Of a DNA stretch of 22,649 nucleotides, positions 16,107 to 22,649 are shown in pieces. The number at the start of each line of letters is the position of its first letter. Position 1 is the first letter of the stretch. The notes beneath the pieces are model-generated. The model did no database searches, was not told where the DNA came from, and saw only the letters and a program-made list of their open reading frames with translations. The translations under genes were made by a program, and so were the position numbers. This DNA is from DASXYU01 sp036502295 (GTDB lineage Bacteria > Actinomycetota > Actinomycetes > Mycobacteriales > Jatrophihabitantaceae), in NCBI GenBank assembly GCA_036502295.1, contig DASXYU010000111.1, forward strand, positions 1-22,649. The letters are read 5' to 3'.

Positions 16107-16126
16107 TGTCGACGACCTCCTAGATC

Positions 16127-16145
16127 AGATACTATATCCAACATC
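16127..16145. promoter_or_regulatory. Recurring 19-bp AT-rich motif, copy 4
   Basis: The site AGATACTATATCCAACATC lies in the 53-base gap between the divergent acyl-CoA dehydrogenase operon (start 16106) and the long plus-strand operon (start 16160). Its left edge is five bases from the AGGAGG of the dehydrogenase gene. The core GATA-CTA-TATC is a complete inverted repeat around three bases. Both transcripts would need very short leaders, so the motif must overlap the transcription start region. Confidence 0.62.
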
Positions 16146-16159
16146 CAAAATGGGGTGCC

Positions 16160-16807
16160 ATGCCTAAGCCATCGAATCGCGAGTTAGTCGCACCGGGTCA
16201 CACCGCTTTCCTCCTGCAAGAAGTGCAAGAGGGAATCCTCGGTGCGAACTCCGCATTGCCCGAACTCGCAGACGCCGCCGCCGAGACGGATGTGGTGAAG
16301 CACTGCGCTCAGCTCGCCGCACGCGCCAGGAGCGTCGGCGTTCCCGTCGTCCACCTCACCGCCGTGAACCTCCCCGGAGGCTTCGGGCTGAACCAGAACT
16401 CACGGCTGTTCGCCGGTGCCCGCAAGGCGGGTGCGTTGCTCGCGCCCGGAAGTCCCGAAGTCGCGCCGATGGCGGAGCTGGGCGTCGACGCCGGCGACGT
16501 CATCCTGCCGCGGTATCACGGCCTCAACCCGATGACCGGATCGCCACTCGACTCGTTGCTGCGCAACGAAGGCATCACCACTGTCGTCGTCGCCGGCGTA
16601 TCGCTGAACATCGCGATCCCGAACATGGTCTTCGACGCGATCAACCGCTCGTATCAAGTAGTCGTTGTGGAGGATGCAGTGGCGGGCACGCCGGTCAGTT
16701 ACGGACGTTCGGTCATCGAGCACACGCTCCGGTTGGTCGCGACGATCGCCACCACAGAGCAGGTACTGCAGTGGTGGGCATCGGAAGAACCAGAGCCAGG
16801 GAGTTGA
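16160..16807 (+). CDS. Isochorismatase-fold cysteine hydrolase homologue with substituted active site
   Basis: This 215-residue protein has the isochorismatase/nicotinamidase fold: a first strand HTAFLLQEVQ (14-23), VPVVHL (61-66), GSPLDSLLRNEGITTVVVAGV (127-147, seen in parts) and YQVVVVEDAVAG (165-176). The family uses an Asp-Lys-Cys triad. By my alignment the Asp position is Glu21, the Lys position is Arg118 (LPRYHG) and the Cys position is Ala152 (GVSLNIAIPNMVFDA). The only Cys in the chain is Cys49, far from the active site. Normal cysteine-hydrolase catalysis therefore seems excluded. It may bind a pathway ligand or use other chemistry. It is the first gene of the long plus-strand operon, followed after seven bases by the zinc alcohol dehydrogenase. 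The ribosome-binding site is weak (GGGG, four bases upstream). Confidence 0.88.
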   Translation: MPKPSNRELVAPGHTAFLLQEVQEGILGANSALPELADAAAETDVVKHCAQLAARARSVGVPVVHLTAVNLPGGFGLNQNSRLFAGARKAGALLAPGSPEVAPMAELGVDAGDVILPRYHGLNPMTGSPLDSLLRNEGITTVVVAGVSLNIAIPNMVFDAINRSYQVVVVEDAVAGTPVSYGRSVIEHTLRLVATIATTEQVLQWWASEEPEPGS

Positions 16808-16814
16808 TGTAGCG

Positions 16815-17765
16815 GTGCGTGCCGTACGCGTACTCGACAAGCAGATCGTCGTGGTGGACGCCCCGGCGCCGGTTGCGTCCGCAGGACGGCATCTGGTCAA
16901 GGTCGACAGCGTCGGGATCTGTGGCAGCGACCTTCACATCGCCGCCGAGTGGGCTCCGAAGATCACCCTCGGCCATGAGATCTCCGGTCATCTCGAGGAC
17001 GGAACGCCGGTCGCGATCTGGCCGCGCGAGCCCTGCTGGTCGCCGGACTGCCCGAATTGCAGCACCGGGCACCTGGAGCTTTGCGATCGTGGCCCGGGAA
17101 CGCTCGGTGTCCGCCAGGACGGCGGAATGGCCGACGTCGTCTCGGTCGCGGACGCGAGCCTGGTGCGGATTCCGGCGTCGCTGCCGCTGTCGAGCGCCTG
17201 CCTGGTCGAGCCCTTCGCCTGTGTCATGCACGGCGTGCAACGCGCGAACGCGCAACGCGGGATGCGGGTGGCGATCATCGGGGCAGGACCGGTGGGCCTC
17301 GCCGCGGCGGCCGTCTTCGTCTGGGCCGGGTGCACCGTGGACGTCGAGGCTCGCTACCCGCACCAGGCAGCAGCCGCCGAGCGGATCGGCGCGCACATCG
17401 GCCTGGGCGCCGACTACGACATCGCGGTGGACGCAGCGGGAAGCGACACGGCGATCGCGCGCTGCCTGGACGTGATGCGTCCTGCCGGAACCATCCTCAT
17501 GCTCGGTTCCTACTGGATCCCGCCGACGCTGCCTGCGCTCTTCGGGAACAAGGAGCCGACGTTCATCACCGCAGTCGGACACAGCAAGGGCTTCTACGGC
17601 CGCGACGCCGATGCCGCGGCATCGTTGCTGACGCACATGCCGCAGGCGGCCGAGGCGATCATTTCGCACCACGTTCCGCTCAAGGACGCCACGCACGCGT
17701 TCGAACTCGCCGCCGACCGTAAGGCCGGCGTTATCAAGGTCGTCCTCGACGTCAGCGACAACTGA
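16815..17765 (+). CDS. Zinc-dependent alcohol dehydrogenase (MDR family)
   Basis: This medium-chain dehydrogenase of 316 residues should oxidise an alcohol or reduce a ketone with NAD(P)(H). Catalytic zinc ligands are Cys36 (GICGSD), His54-Glu55 (GHE) and probably Glu132 (VEPFAC). The structural zinc site has Cys74, Cys79, Cys82 and Cys90, with a slightly wider first gap (C-x4-C) than usual. The Rossmann motif GAGPVG is at 156-161. It is some 25-35 residues shorter than typical members, the loss falling in the cofactor-binding domain. The GTG at 16815 is taken as start: it is seven bases after the previous stop, with GGGAG about 12 bases upstream, and any earlier start would extend deep into the preceding gene. 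It is second in the plus-strand operon. Confidence 0.92.
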   Translation: MRAVRVLDKQIVVVDAPAPVASAGRHLVKVDSVGICGSDLHIAAEWAPKITLGHEISGHLEDGTPVAIWPREPCWSPDCPNCSTGHLELCDRGPGTLGVRQDGGMADVVSVADASLVRIPASLPLSSACLVEPFACVMHGVQRANAQRGMRVAIIGAGPVGLAAAAVFVWAGCTVDVEARYPHQAAAAERIGAHIGLGADYDIAVDAAGSDTAIARCLDVMRPAGTILMLGSYWIPPTLPALFGNKEPTFITAVGHSKGFYGRDADAAASLLTHMPQAAEAIISHHVPLKDATHAFELAADRKAGVIKVVLDVSDN

Positions 17766-17808
17766 CCCGAATTTCGACCGCAGCTCGCTCACAGAGAAAG
17801 GGATGTCG

Positions 17809-18630
17809 ATGACGACAACCGATCAGTCTCCCGTTCCCAGCTATACGGACCTACTGCGTCTCGACGGCAAGGTCTTCGTGGTGGCCGGCGCCGGTCAGGG
17901 CATGGGACGCCAGACATCACACGCGCTGGCGCAGGTCGGCGCGAAGGTCGTCTGCGTCGACATGCGCGACGATCTCGCCAAGGAGATCGCCGATGAGGTG
18001 GACGGCATCCCGTGGGTGGGTGACGTGACCGACCGCGCCGACGTCGAGCGCCTGCTCACGGACACGCTTCAGCAGGCGGGTCGCCTGGACGGTCTCGTAG
18101 ACATCATCGGAATGGCCACCTTCCTGCCGTTCATGCAGATCACGGATGACCTGTGGGATCTCGACTTCAGGCTCTGCCTCAAGCACGCCTACCTGTTGGC
18201 GCAGGTACTGGGCGGACACATGATGGACAACGACGGCGGTTCACTGGTTTTCACCGTGTCGGTGAGCGGTCTCACCTCGGCACCGCAGCACGCCGCCTAC
18301 GGTGCGGCGAAGGCTGGACTCGCCAACCTCATCATCTCGCTCGCGCACGAGTTCGGCCCGCACGGTGTCCGGGTTAACGGCGTCTCGCCCGGTGGCACCC
18401 TGACTCCGCGCATGATCGCCGGACTGTCGGAGCACCAGAAGGAGATCTCCGCACAGGTGAGTCCGCTCGGCCGGATGGGTCACACGACCGACATCGCGGG
18501 CGCGGCGCTCTTCTTGAGCAGCCCGCTCGCTTCCTACATCACCGGGCACGTCCTGCCGGTGGACGGCGCCGTGTCGAGCATCTACCCGTACAAGCCTGAG
18601 CGCACCGGGCAGATCACCGGCAAGCCGTAA
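17809..18630 (+). CDS. SDR family oxidoreductase with atypical active-site motifs (SDR 3)
   Basis: This is a 273-residue SDR. The ATG at 17809 is chosen because AAAGGG ends six bases before it; an in-frame ATG at 17803 directly abuts that site. The cofactor motif GAGQGMG is at 27-33, and Asp51 at the end of strand two suggests NAD(H). S151/S153, Y164 and K168 (YGAAK) are present. Two usual motifs differ: NNAG is replaced by DIIG (98-101), and by alignment the tetrad Asn is Cys123 (FRLCLKH). It should still be a dehydrogenase, since Ser, Tyr and Lys remain. The C-terminus has an extension ending near PYKPERTGQITGKP, which may close the substrate pocket. It lies in the plus-strand operon, 43 bases after the alcohol dehydrogenase. 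Confidence 0.9.
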   Translation: MTTTDQSPVPSYTDLLRLDGKVFVVAGAGQGMGRQTSHALAQVGAKVVCVDMRDDLAKEIADEVDGIPWVGDVTDRADVERLLTDTLQQAGRLDGLVDIIGMATFLPFMQITDDLWDLDFRLCLKHAYLLAQVLGGHMMDNDGGSLVFTVSVSGLTSAPQHAAYGAAKAGLANLIISLAHEFGPHGVRVNGVSPGGTLTPRMIAGLSEHQKEISAQVSPLGRMGHTTDIAGAALFLSSPLASYITGHVLPVDGAVSSIYPYKPERTGQITGKP

Positions 18631-18640
18631 GAGGTATCCC

Positions 18641-19240
18641 GTGACACGGTCGCTCAAGATCGCGGGCTTCTCGCACATCGGCTTCGCAGTCGACGACATC
18701 GAGGCTTTCCAGAACACCTGGGGCCAACTGCTCGGCATGACCGACTGGCGGACAAAGGAGACCACCACCGCCAGTGGTCTGCAGCTGCACGGCTCGCCCG
18801 TTGACGGGGTGAGCACGGCGAGGACGGCGACGGCGAAGATCGGCGGCACCGCCTTCGAGCTGGTTCAGCCAGTCACCGGTCCAATCCACCACGGCGAGCA
18901 CCTCGAACGCTTCGGCCCGAGCGTGCACCACCTCGCCTTCTGGGTGCACGACCTTGTCGATGAGGCGCAGCGGTTGCCTGAACTCGGCTGGGAGATCGGC
19001 TACTCGTCGGTGTCGTTGCCGGGAGCCCTGCGCGAACGTCCGGTGAGCGCGACGGTGACGAATCCGGCGGCCGCCGACCTGGCGTCGGCCGCAGAGCAGA
19101 TACCGAACTTCTTCGCCTTCATCGAGACCGCGAAGCCGGTGATCAACTGCACGATCGAGTTACTCGATGTCGGTTTCGCGGAGCAGTTCCGGCAGAGCTT
19201 CGGCAGCCATACCTATTACCCGGGCGATCTTCCCGGCTGA
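18641..19240 (+). CDS. VOC family protein, methylmalonyl-CoA-epimerase-like
   Basis: This 199-residue protein belongs to the vicinal oxygen chelate (glyoxalase/epimerase/dioxygenase) superfamily. A first beta-alpha-beta module starts at FSHIGFAV (10-17) and a second at SVHHLAFWV (94-102). Likely metal ligands are His12, Glu73 (AFELVQP), His97 and Glu173 (TIELLD), in the same order as in methylmalonyl-CoA epimerase. Between the modules and the last strand it has about 30 additional residues rich in Ala and Pro (130-160). It may epimerise, isomerise or lyse a CoA ester or hydroxy-ketone of the pathway; the reaction cannot be fixed. The start is a GTG with AGAGG eight bases upstream, ten bases after the stop of SDR 3. 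Confidence 0.86.
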   Translation: MTRSLKIAGFSHIGFAVDDIEAFQNTWGQLLGMTDWRTKETTTASGLQLHGSPVDGVSTARTATAKIGGTAFELVQPVTGPIHHGEHLERFGPSVHHLAFWVHDLVDEAQRLPELGWEIGYSSVSLPGALRERPVSATVTNPAAADLASAAEQIPNFFAFIETAKPVINCTIELLDVGFAEQFRQSFGSHTYYPGDLPG

Positions 19241-19256
19241 CAGCAAGGGACTCCGC

Positions 19257-20075
19257 ATGGTGGATTTGGAAGGCCGGGTCGCGATCGTCACCGGCGCAGC
19301 TACCGGCATCGGCGCCGCATGTGCGCAGCGACTCGCACGTGACGGTGCCCGGGTGGTGGTGGCTGATCTCAACGATCGTGACGGAGCCACCACGGTCGAG
19401 AAGATCGAACGAGACGGGGGAGTCGCAACCCTCGTCCGCGTCGACATCTCGGATGAGTCCTCCGTTGCGGAGCTGATCGAGCGCACGGTCCGTACCTACG
19501 GCCGTCTGGACATCCTGCACAACAACGCTGCGGCACTCGGGGACGATGGGCAGCGGGGTGACATCGCGATCGCCGACGGCCAGGTGGAGATCTGGGACCG
19601 CACCTTCGCGGTGAACCTTCGCGGCGTGATGCTCGGCTGCAAGCACGCCATTCCGATGATGATCGAGGGCGGCGGCGGGGTCATCGTCAACACCTCCTCG
19701 ACCAGCGCGCTGAGCGGGGGGCCGTCCTCCGTCGCGTACGCGGCGTCCAAGAGCGGGATCATGTCCGTGACGCAGCACGTCGCGGCGCGCTACGGGCGCA
19801 ACCGCATTCGCTGTGTGGCGGTGGCGCCGGGGCTCATTGTCACCGACCATGTCGCGCAGAACGTCAACCCGCGCTGGCGCGACATCATGACCCGTCAGCT
19901 CTGCCTGCCGGACGTCGGCCGGCCGGAGGACGTCGCCAGCACCGTGGCGTTCCTCGTCAGCGACGAGGCGCGCTACATCACCGGCATCCTCGTCCCCGTG
20001 GACGGCGGGCAGACCTGCCACCGCGCCTCCTTCTTCGACGAACTCGACGAGATCCTCGGGACGGCCGCCAGATGA
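19257..20075 (+). CDS. SDR family oxidoreductase (SDR 4)
   Basis: This is a classical SDR of 272 residues. The ATG at 19257 has AAGGGA six bases upstream; the open frame extends further up but overlaps the VOC gene. Motifs are TGAATGIG (12-19), Asp37 at the end of strand two (NAD preference), NNAA (89-92) in place of NNAG, the tetrad Asn120, S147/S148, Y161 and K165 (YAASK). An acidic loop at 95-112 lies between the NNAA strand and the next helix. It probably oxidises a secondary alcohol of the pathway. Its stop overlaps the start of the SnoaL-like gene as ATGA, so the two are translationally coupled and probably needed in fixed ratio. Confidence 0.93.
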   Translation: MVDLEGRVAIVTGAATGIGAACAQRLARDGARVVVADLNDRDGATTVEKIERDGGVATLVRVDISDESSVAELIERTVRTYGRLDILHNNAAALGDDGQRGDIAIADGQVEIWDRTFAVNLRGVMLGCKHAIPMMIEGGGGVIVNTSSTSALSGGPSSVAYAASKSGIMSVTQHVAARYGRNRIRCVAVAPGLIVTDHVAQNVNPRWRDIMTRQLCLPDVGRPEDVASTVAFLVSDEARYITGILVPVDGGQTCHRASFFDELDEILGTAAR

Positions 20076-20530
20076 CAACGGAGCAGAACAAGGCTGAGCA
20101 CAACAAGGACGTGCTGCGGCGCTTCCTCGCAGCCATGGCCGCCGGCGACCCGGAGGCGCTTGGGGCATTGCTCTCCGAGGACGCTGCCTGGTGGGTCCCG
20201 CTGTCCGCGAGCCGGGACGGTTTCGGTCGTCCGCTTATCGGCCGTCAGGCCATCGCGCAGTTCGCGGGCGGCAAGGTGACCAAGGCATTCATCCCCGGCT
20301 CCACCCGCTGGGAGTTCGAGTACGAGATCGCCGAGGGCGACTTGGCCGCCGCCAAGGTGCGGCGCATCGCGGTCGGCAGCAACGGTGCCTCGTACGAGAA
20401 CGAATACATCTGGCTGTTCCGTTTCAACGAGGACGCGTCAGTGGCCGAGGTCTGGGAAACCATGGACACCGCCCTCGCCTTCCGCCTACTCGCCATCGAC
20501 TCGGCACTGCCGCGGAAGGAAAACGCATGA
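20072..20530 (+). CDS. SnoaL-like/NTF2-fold protein
   Basis: This is a small 152-residue protein of the nuclear transport factor 2 superfamily. It starts with an N-terminal helix pair (about 9-38, DVLRRFLAAMAAGDPEALGALL), followed by the characteristic strand AWWVPL, the GRPLIGRQAIAQF segment (52-64) and curved strands ending in EVWETMDT. This fold holds polyketide cyclases, ketosteroid isomerases and limonene-epoxide hydrolase. The Asp-Arg-Asp residues of limonene-epoxide hydrolase are not recognisable, so that function is not supported despite the epoxide hydrolase two genes downstream. It may be an isomerase, dehydratase or accessory protein. It overlaps SDR 4 upstream and SDR 5 downstream by four bases each (ATGA), so the three form a coupled block. 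Confidence 0.85.
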   Translation: MTTEQNKAEHNKDVLRRFLAAMAAGDPEALGALLSEDAAWWVPLSASRDGFGRPLIGRQAIAQFAGGKVTKAFIPGSTRWEFEYEIAEGDLAAAKVRRIAVGSNGASYENEYIWLFRFNEDASVAEVWETMDTALAFRLLAIDSALPRKENA

Positions 20531-21360
20531 AGATTGATCTACAGGGCAAGGTCGCGTTGGTCACGGGCGGCGGCGCGGGCATCGGCAAGGGCATCGTTGA
20601 CGCGTTCGCCGAACTGGGCGCCACGCTTGTCGTCGCCGAGATCGAGGAAGCCAAGTGCAAGGCGCTGCGCGAGGAACTCGGCGATGACGCGTTGGTGGCC
20701 CAAATCGACGTCCGCGATGCCGCCCAGGTCGCCGCTCTACCGGAGCAGATCGCCGAGCGCTTCGGCCGGCTCGACGTGCTGGTGAACAACGTGGGCCACC
20801 ACCTCGGCATCTTCAACAGCTTCGAGGACTCGACCGAGGCCGAGTGGGAGGGCCTCTACGACATCAACCTCAAGCACATGTTCATCGTCAGCCGCGCGAT
20901 GATCCCGCTGATGAAGCACAGTGCCGGCGTCAACGGAGGCGGCAGCATCATCAACATCTCCTCCATCGAGGGATTCCGCGGCTACCCGGGCAGCGTCGCG
21001 TACACCACCTTCAAGCACGCCGTCACCGGATTCACCCGCGCGCTGGCGATGCAATTGGCCGGCGACCAGATCCGGGTCAACCTCATCGGCCCGGAGACCA
21101 CCGAGACCGAGCAGGTGCAGGTGCAGGGCCGTGTCCGTCCTGAGTACTGGGAGGCGGCGAACCGCACCATCCCGCTCGGACGCTACGGCCGTCCGTCGGA
21201 CCACGCCGGCGCAGCGGTGTTCCTGGCGACGGAACTCTCGGCATGGGTGACGGGCATGTGCATGATCATCGATGGCGGCGGCCTCACGGCCGGCGGTTTC
21301 CAGCGCACTCCGGACGGCAAATGGACGATCATGCCGGTCGTCTCCGACCGCGCCTACTGA
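20527..21360 (+). CDS. SDR family oxidoreductase (SDR 5)
   Basis: This classical SDR of 277 residues starts at the ATG overlapping the SnoaL-like stop, with AAGGAAA about six bases upstream. Motifs are TGGGAGIG (13-20), NNVG (87-90), the tetrad Asn114 (INLKH), S145/S146, Y159 and K163 (YTTFK). The strand-two acidic position is Glu38. The C-terminus extends about 25 residues past the usual IDGG end, with GGFQRTPDGKWTIMPVVSDRAY. A conserved tail of this kind may complete the pocket or the tetramer interface. It is the fifth SDR of the window and the third in this operon, so the pathway probably has several separate alcohol or hydroxyacyl oxidations. The epoxide hydrolase gene begins six bases after its stop. 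Confidence 0.93.
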   Translation: MKIDLQGKVALVTGGGAGIGKGIVDAFAELGATLVVAEIEEAKCKALREELGDDALVAQIDVRDAAQVAALPEQIAERFGRLDVLVNNVGHHLGIFNSFEDSTEAEWEGLYDINLKHMFIVSRAMIPLMKHSAGVNGGGSIINISSIEGFRGYPGSVAYTTFKHAVTGFTRALAMQLAGDQIRVNLIGPETTETEQVQVQGRVRPEYWEAANRTIPLGRYGRPSDHAGAAVFLATELSAWVTGMCMIIDGGGLTAGGFQRTPDGKWTIMPVVSDRAY

Positions 21361-21366
21361 TCGATC

Positions 21367-22542
21367 ATGTCTAGCGACATCCGGCCGTTCCGCATAGCGG
21401 TTCCTGACGGCGACATCGAGGACCTGCATCGCCGGCTCGCGCAGACGCGGTGGCCCGACGTCCCTCGCGATCCCGTCTGGGACGACCCGGGCTGGGAATA
21501 CGGTGTCAGCCTTCCGTTTCTCCGGGAACTCTGTGCGTATTGGGCAGGGGAGTACGACTGGCGCGGTCGCGAGGAGATGCTCAACACCTTCGACCAGTAC
21601 ACGACCCAGATCGACGGCACCGGCGTTCACTTCGTGCACGTCCGTTCGGCGGAGCCCGGCGCCAGACCGATCCTGCTGTCACACGGCTGGCCCGGGTCCT
21701 ACGTCGAGTTCCGCAAGGTCATCGCGCCGCTCACCGATCCGCTGGCCCACGGCGGCAAGGCCGAGGACGCGTTCCATGTCGTGGTTCCGTCGCTGCCGGG
21801 CTTCGGGTTCTCCGGCCCGACACGGGCTCGCGGTTGGGACACCCGGCGCATGGCGCACGCCTTCGCCGAGTTGATGGGGCGTCTCGGCTACGAACACTTC
21901 ATTGCACAGGGCGGTGACTGGGGGGCATCGATCTCGCACTGGCTCGGACTGCTGTACCCGGAGCGGGTGGACGGCGTGCATCTGAGCACCGTCGCACTGC
22001 GGACGGAGGTGGCCGAGTCGTTCGCCGACACGACAGCGCAGGAACAGGAGTCGCTCGAGCGCTACCGCCGCTACTACGAGACGGGCGCGGGATACGTCGC
22101 GATCCAATCGACCCGGCCGCACACGCTCGGCGTGGGGCTGGACGACTCACCCGCGGGAACGTGCGCCTGGATCCTCGACAAGTTCTGGGACTGGAGCGAG
22201 CACCGCGGCAACGTCCTGGACAGCTTCACCCGCGACGAACTGCTCGACAACGTCTCGATCTATTGGTTCACCCGCACCTCGACGTCGGCCGCACGTATTT
22301 ACTACGAGGCGAAGGCGGCGGGGACGAACGTGTCGCGCCAACCCGCACCGCCGGTGCCGATGGGGGCTGCGATCTTCCCGGCAGAGATCAGCCGGCCGTC
22401 ACTGCGCTGGGTGCAGCAGTCCTACGACGTCATCCACTACGAGCGATTGGCTCGCGGCGGCCACTTCGGCGCCTACGAGGCGCCGGAGGAGTTCGTCGCA
22501 GCTGTCCGAGGGTTTCGCCGCGAACTGGAGCAGAGATGCTAA
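21367..22542 (+). CDS. Epoxide hydrolase (microsomal type, alpha/beta hydrolase)
   Basis: This 391-residue enzyme should open an epoxide with water to a diol. Residues about 5-110 form the epoxide hydrolase N-terminal domain (PFRIAVPDGDIEDLHRRLAQ at 7-26), followed by the alpha/beta-hydrolase core. The oxyanion motif HGWPGS is at 106-111, the nucleophile Asp184 in GGDWGA and the charge-relay His366 in GGHFGAYE. FGFSGP (146-151) and a Tyr-rich lid region around 260-320 also fit. Length and motifs are complete. No clear ribosome-binding site precedes the ATG at 21367, so translation probably follows from SDR 5, six bases upstream. The sequence lacks a signal peptide or membrane anchor. Its presence suggests that the pathway includes an epoxide, or that the enzyme detoxifies one; no epoxide-forming oxygenase is seen in the window. 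Confidence 0.94.
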   Translation: MSSDIRPFRIAVPDGDIEDLHRRLAQTRWPDVPRDPVWDDPGWEYGVSLPFLRELCAYWAGEYDWRGREEMLNTFDQYTTQIDGTGVHFVHVRSAEPGARPILLSHGWPGSYVEFRKVIAPLTDPLAHGGKAEDAFHVVVPSLPGFGFSGPTRARGWDTRRMAHAFAELMGRLGYEHFIAQGGDWGASISHWLGLLYPERVDGVHLSTVALRTEVAESFADTTAQEQESLERYRRYYETGAGYVAIQSTRPHTLGVGLDDSPAGTCAWILDKFWDWSEHRGNVLDSFTRDELLDNVSIYWFTRTSTSAARIYYEAKAAGTNVSRQPAPPVPMGAAIFPAEISRPSLRWVQQSYDVIHYERLARGGHFGAYEAPEEFVAAVRGFRRELEQRC

Positions 22543-22649
22543 ACCGCTACACACACGTCGTCATCAACGTCACCGACCTCGAACGGTCGATCGACTTCTA
22601 CTCGGCAACGCTCCCGCTGACACCGGTACGGCGCTTCGAGGTGCGTAAC
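22536..22649 (+). CDS. VOC family protein, N-terminal part only (cut by window end)
   Basis: An ATG at 22536 overlaps the end of the epoxide hydrolase gene by seven bases, with GGAG five bases upstream. The 38 visible codons read MLNRYTHVVINVTDLERSID and continue with FYSATLPLTPVRR. This is the usual beginning of a glyoxalase/VOC module: a His at position 7, the V-x-DLERSIDFY helix start and the following loop. The frame is open to the edge of the window, so the 3' end is missing. It is probably another operon member, distinct from the VOC protein at 18641-19240. Confidence 0.7.
   Translation, partial: MLNRYTHVVINVTDLERSIDFYSATLPLTPVRRFEVRN

Noticed and set aside
16713..17792. Minus-strand open frame of 359 codons opposite the alcohol dehydrogenase
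   Set aside because: The zinc and cofactor motifs of the plus-strand gene are complete; the antisense product shows only Arg/Val/Asp-rich shadow sequence.
20072..20530. Limonene-1,2-epoxide hydrolase for the SnoaL-like protein
   Set aside because: Length and fold fit, but the Asp-Arg-Asp catalytic residues and their surrounding motifs are not recognisable.
1..22649. Mobile element, phage, CRISPR or defence system
   Set aside because: No transposase, integrase, repeat array, tRNA or defence-related domain was seen; all genes fit one metabolic cluster of uniform composition.

Overview
The window is a GC-rich, densely packed catabolic gene cluster. It probably comes from a high-GC actinobacterium of the Mycobacteriales type (Rhodococcus, Gordonia, Nocardia or Mycolicibacterium are candidates). 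This rests on the base composition, frequent GTG starts, a luciferase-like oxidoreductase of the F420 type, and a split acyl-CoA dehydrogenase pair of the kind known from actinobacterial steroid catabolism. No rRNA, tRNA, insertion sequence or CRISPR array was seen. No gap between genes reaches 300 bases. The longest are the promoter regions at 7565-7669, 9443-9555 and 6647-6745.

Layout. Positions 1-4098 (+) hold the 3' part of a LivH-type permease gene, a LivM-LivG fusion, LivF and a short-chain dehydrogenase (SDR). Positions 4107-6646 (-) hold a thiolase translationally coupled to an HMG-CoA-synthase-like/OB-fold fusion. Single genes follow: a crotonase (6746-7564, -), an F420-type oxidoreductase (7670-8593, +), a second crotonase (8642-9442, -), an MFE-2-like SDR (9556-10473, +) and a class III CoA-transferase (10547-11716, -). 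Positions 11789-16106 (-) form one tight operon: large acyl-CoA dehydrogenase, small acyl-CoA dehydrogenase, ADP-forming acyl-CoA synthetase. Positions 16160-22649 (+) form a long operon: isochorismatase-like protein, zinc alcohol dehydrogenase, SDR, VOC protein, SDR, SnoaL-like protein, SDR, epoxide hydrolase and the start of a second VOC protein that runs off the window.

Together the genes cover import (Liv-type ABC transporter), alcohol/ketone/epoxide chemistry (five SDRs, one MDR, F420-type enzyme, epoxide hydrolase), CoA activation (synthetase and CoA-transferase) and a full beta-oxidation set (dehydrogenase pair, crotonases, hydroxyacyl-CoA dehydrogenase, thiolase). My inference is a dedicated pathway for an alicyclic, terpenoid or steroid-like carbon source. 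The substrate cannot be named from the sequence.

The strongest unexplained signals are these: (1) a 19-bp AT-rich motif that recurs in four of the promoter regions and probably marks one regulon; (2) an HMG-CoA-synthase-like/OB-fold fusion with a single cysteine in 447 residues, lacking the catalytic Cys/His and the zinc ribbon, yet coupled to an intact thiolase; (3) an isochorismatase-fold protein in which all three catalytic positions appear substituted. No regulator gene lies in the window.
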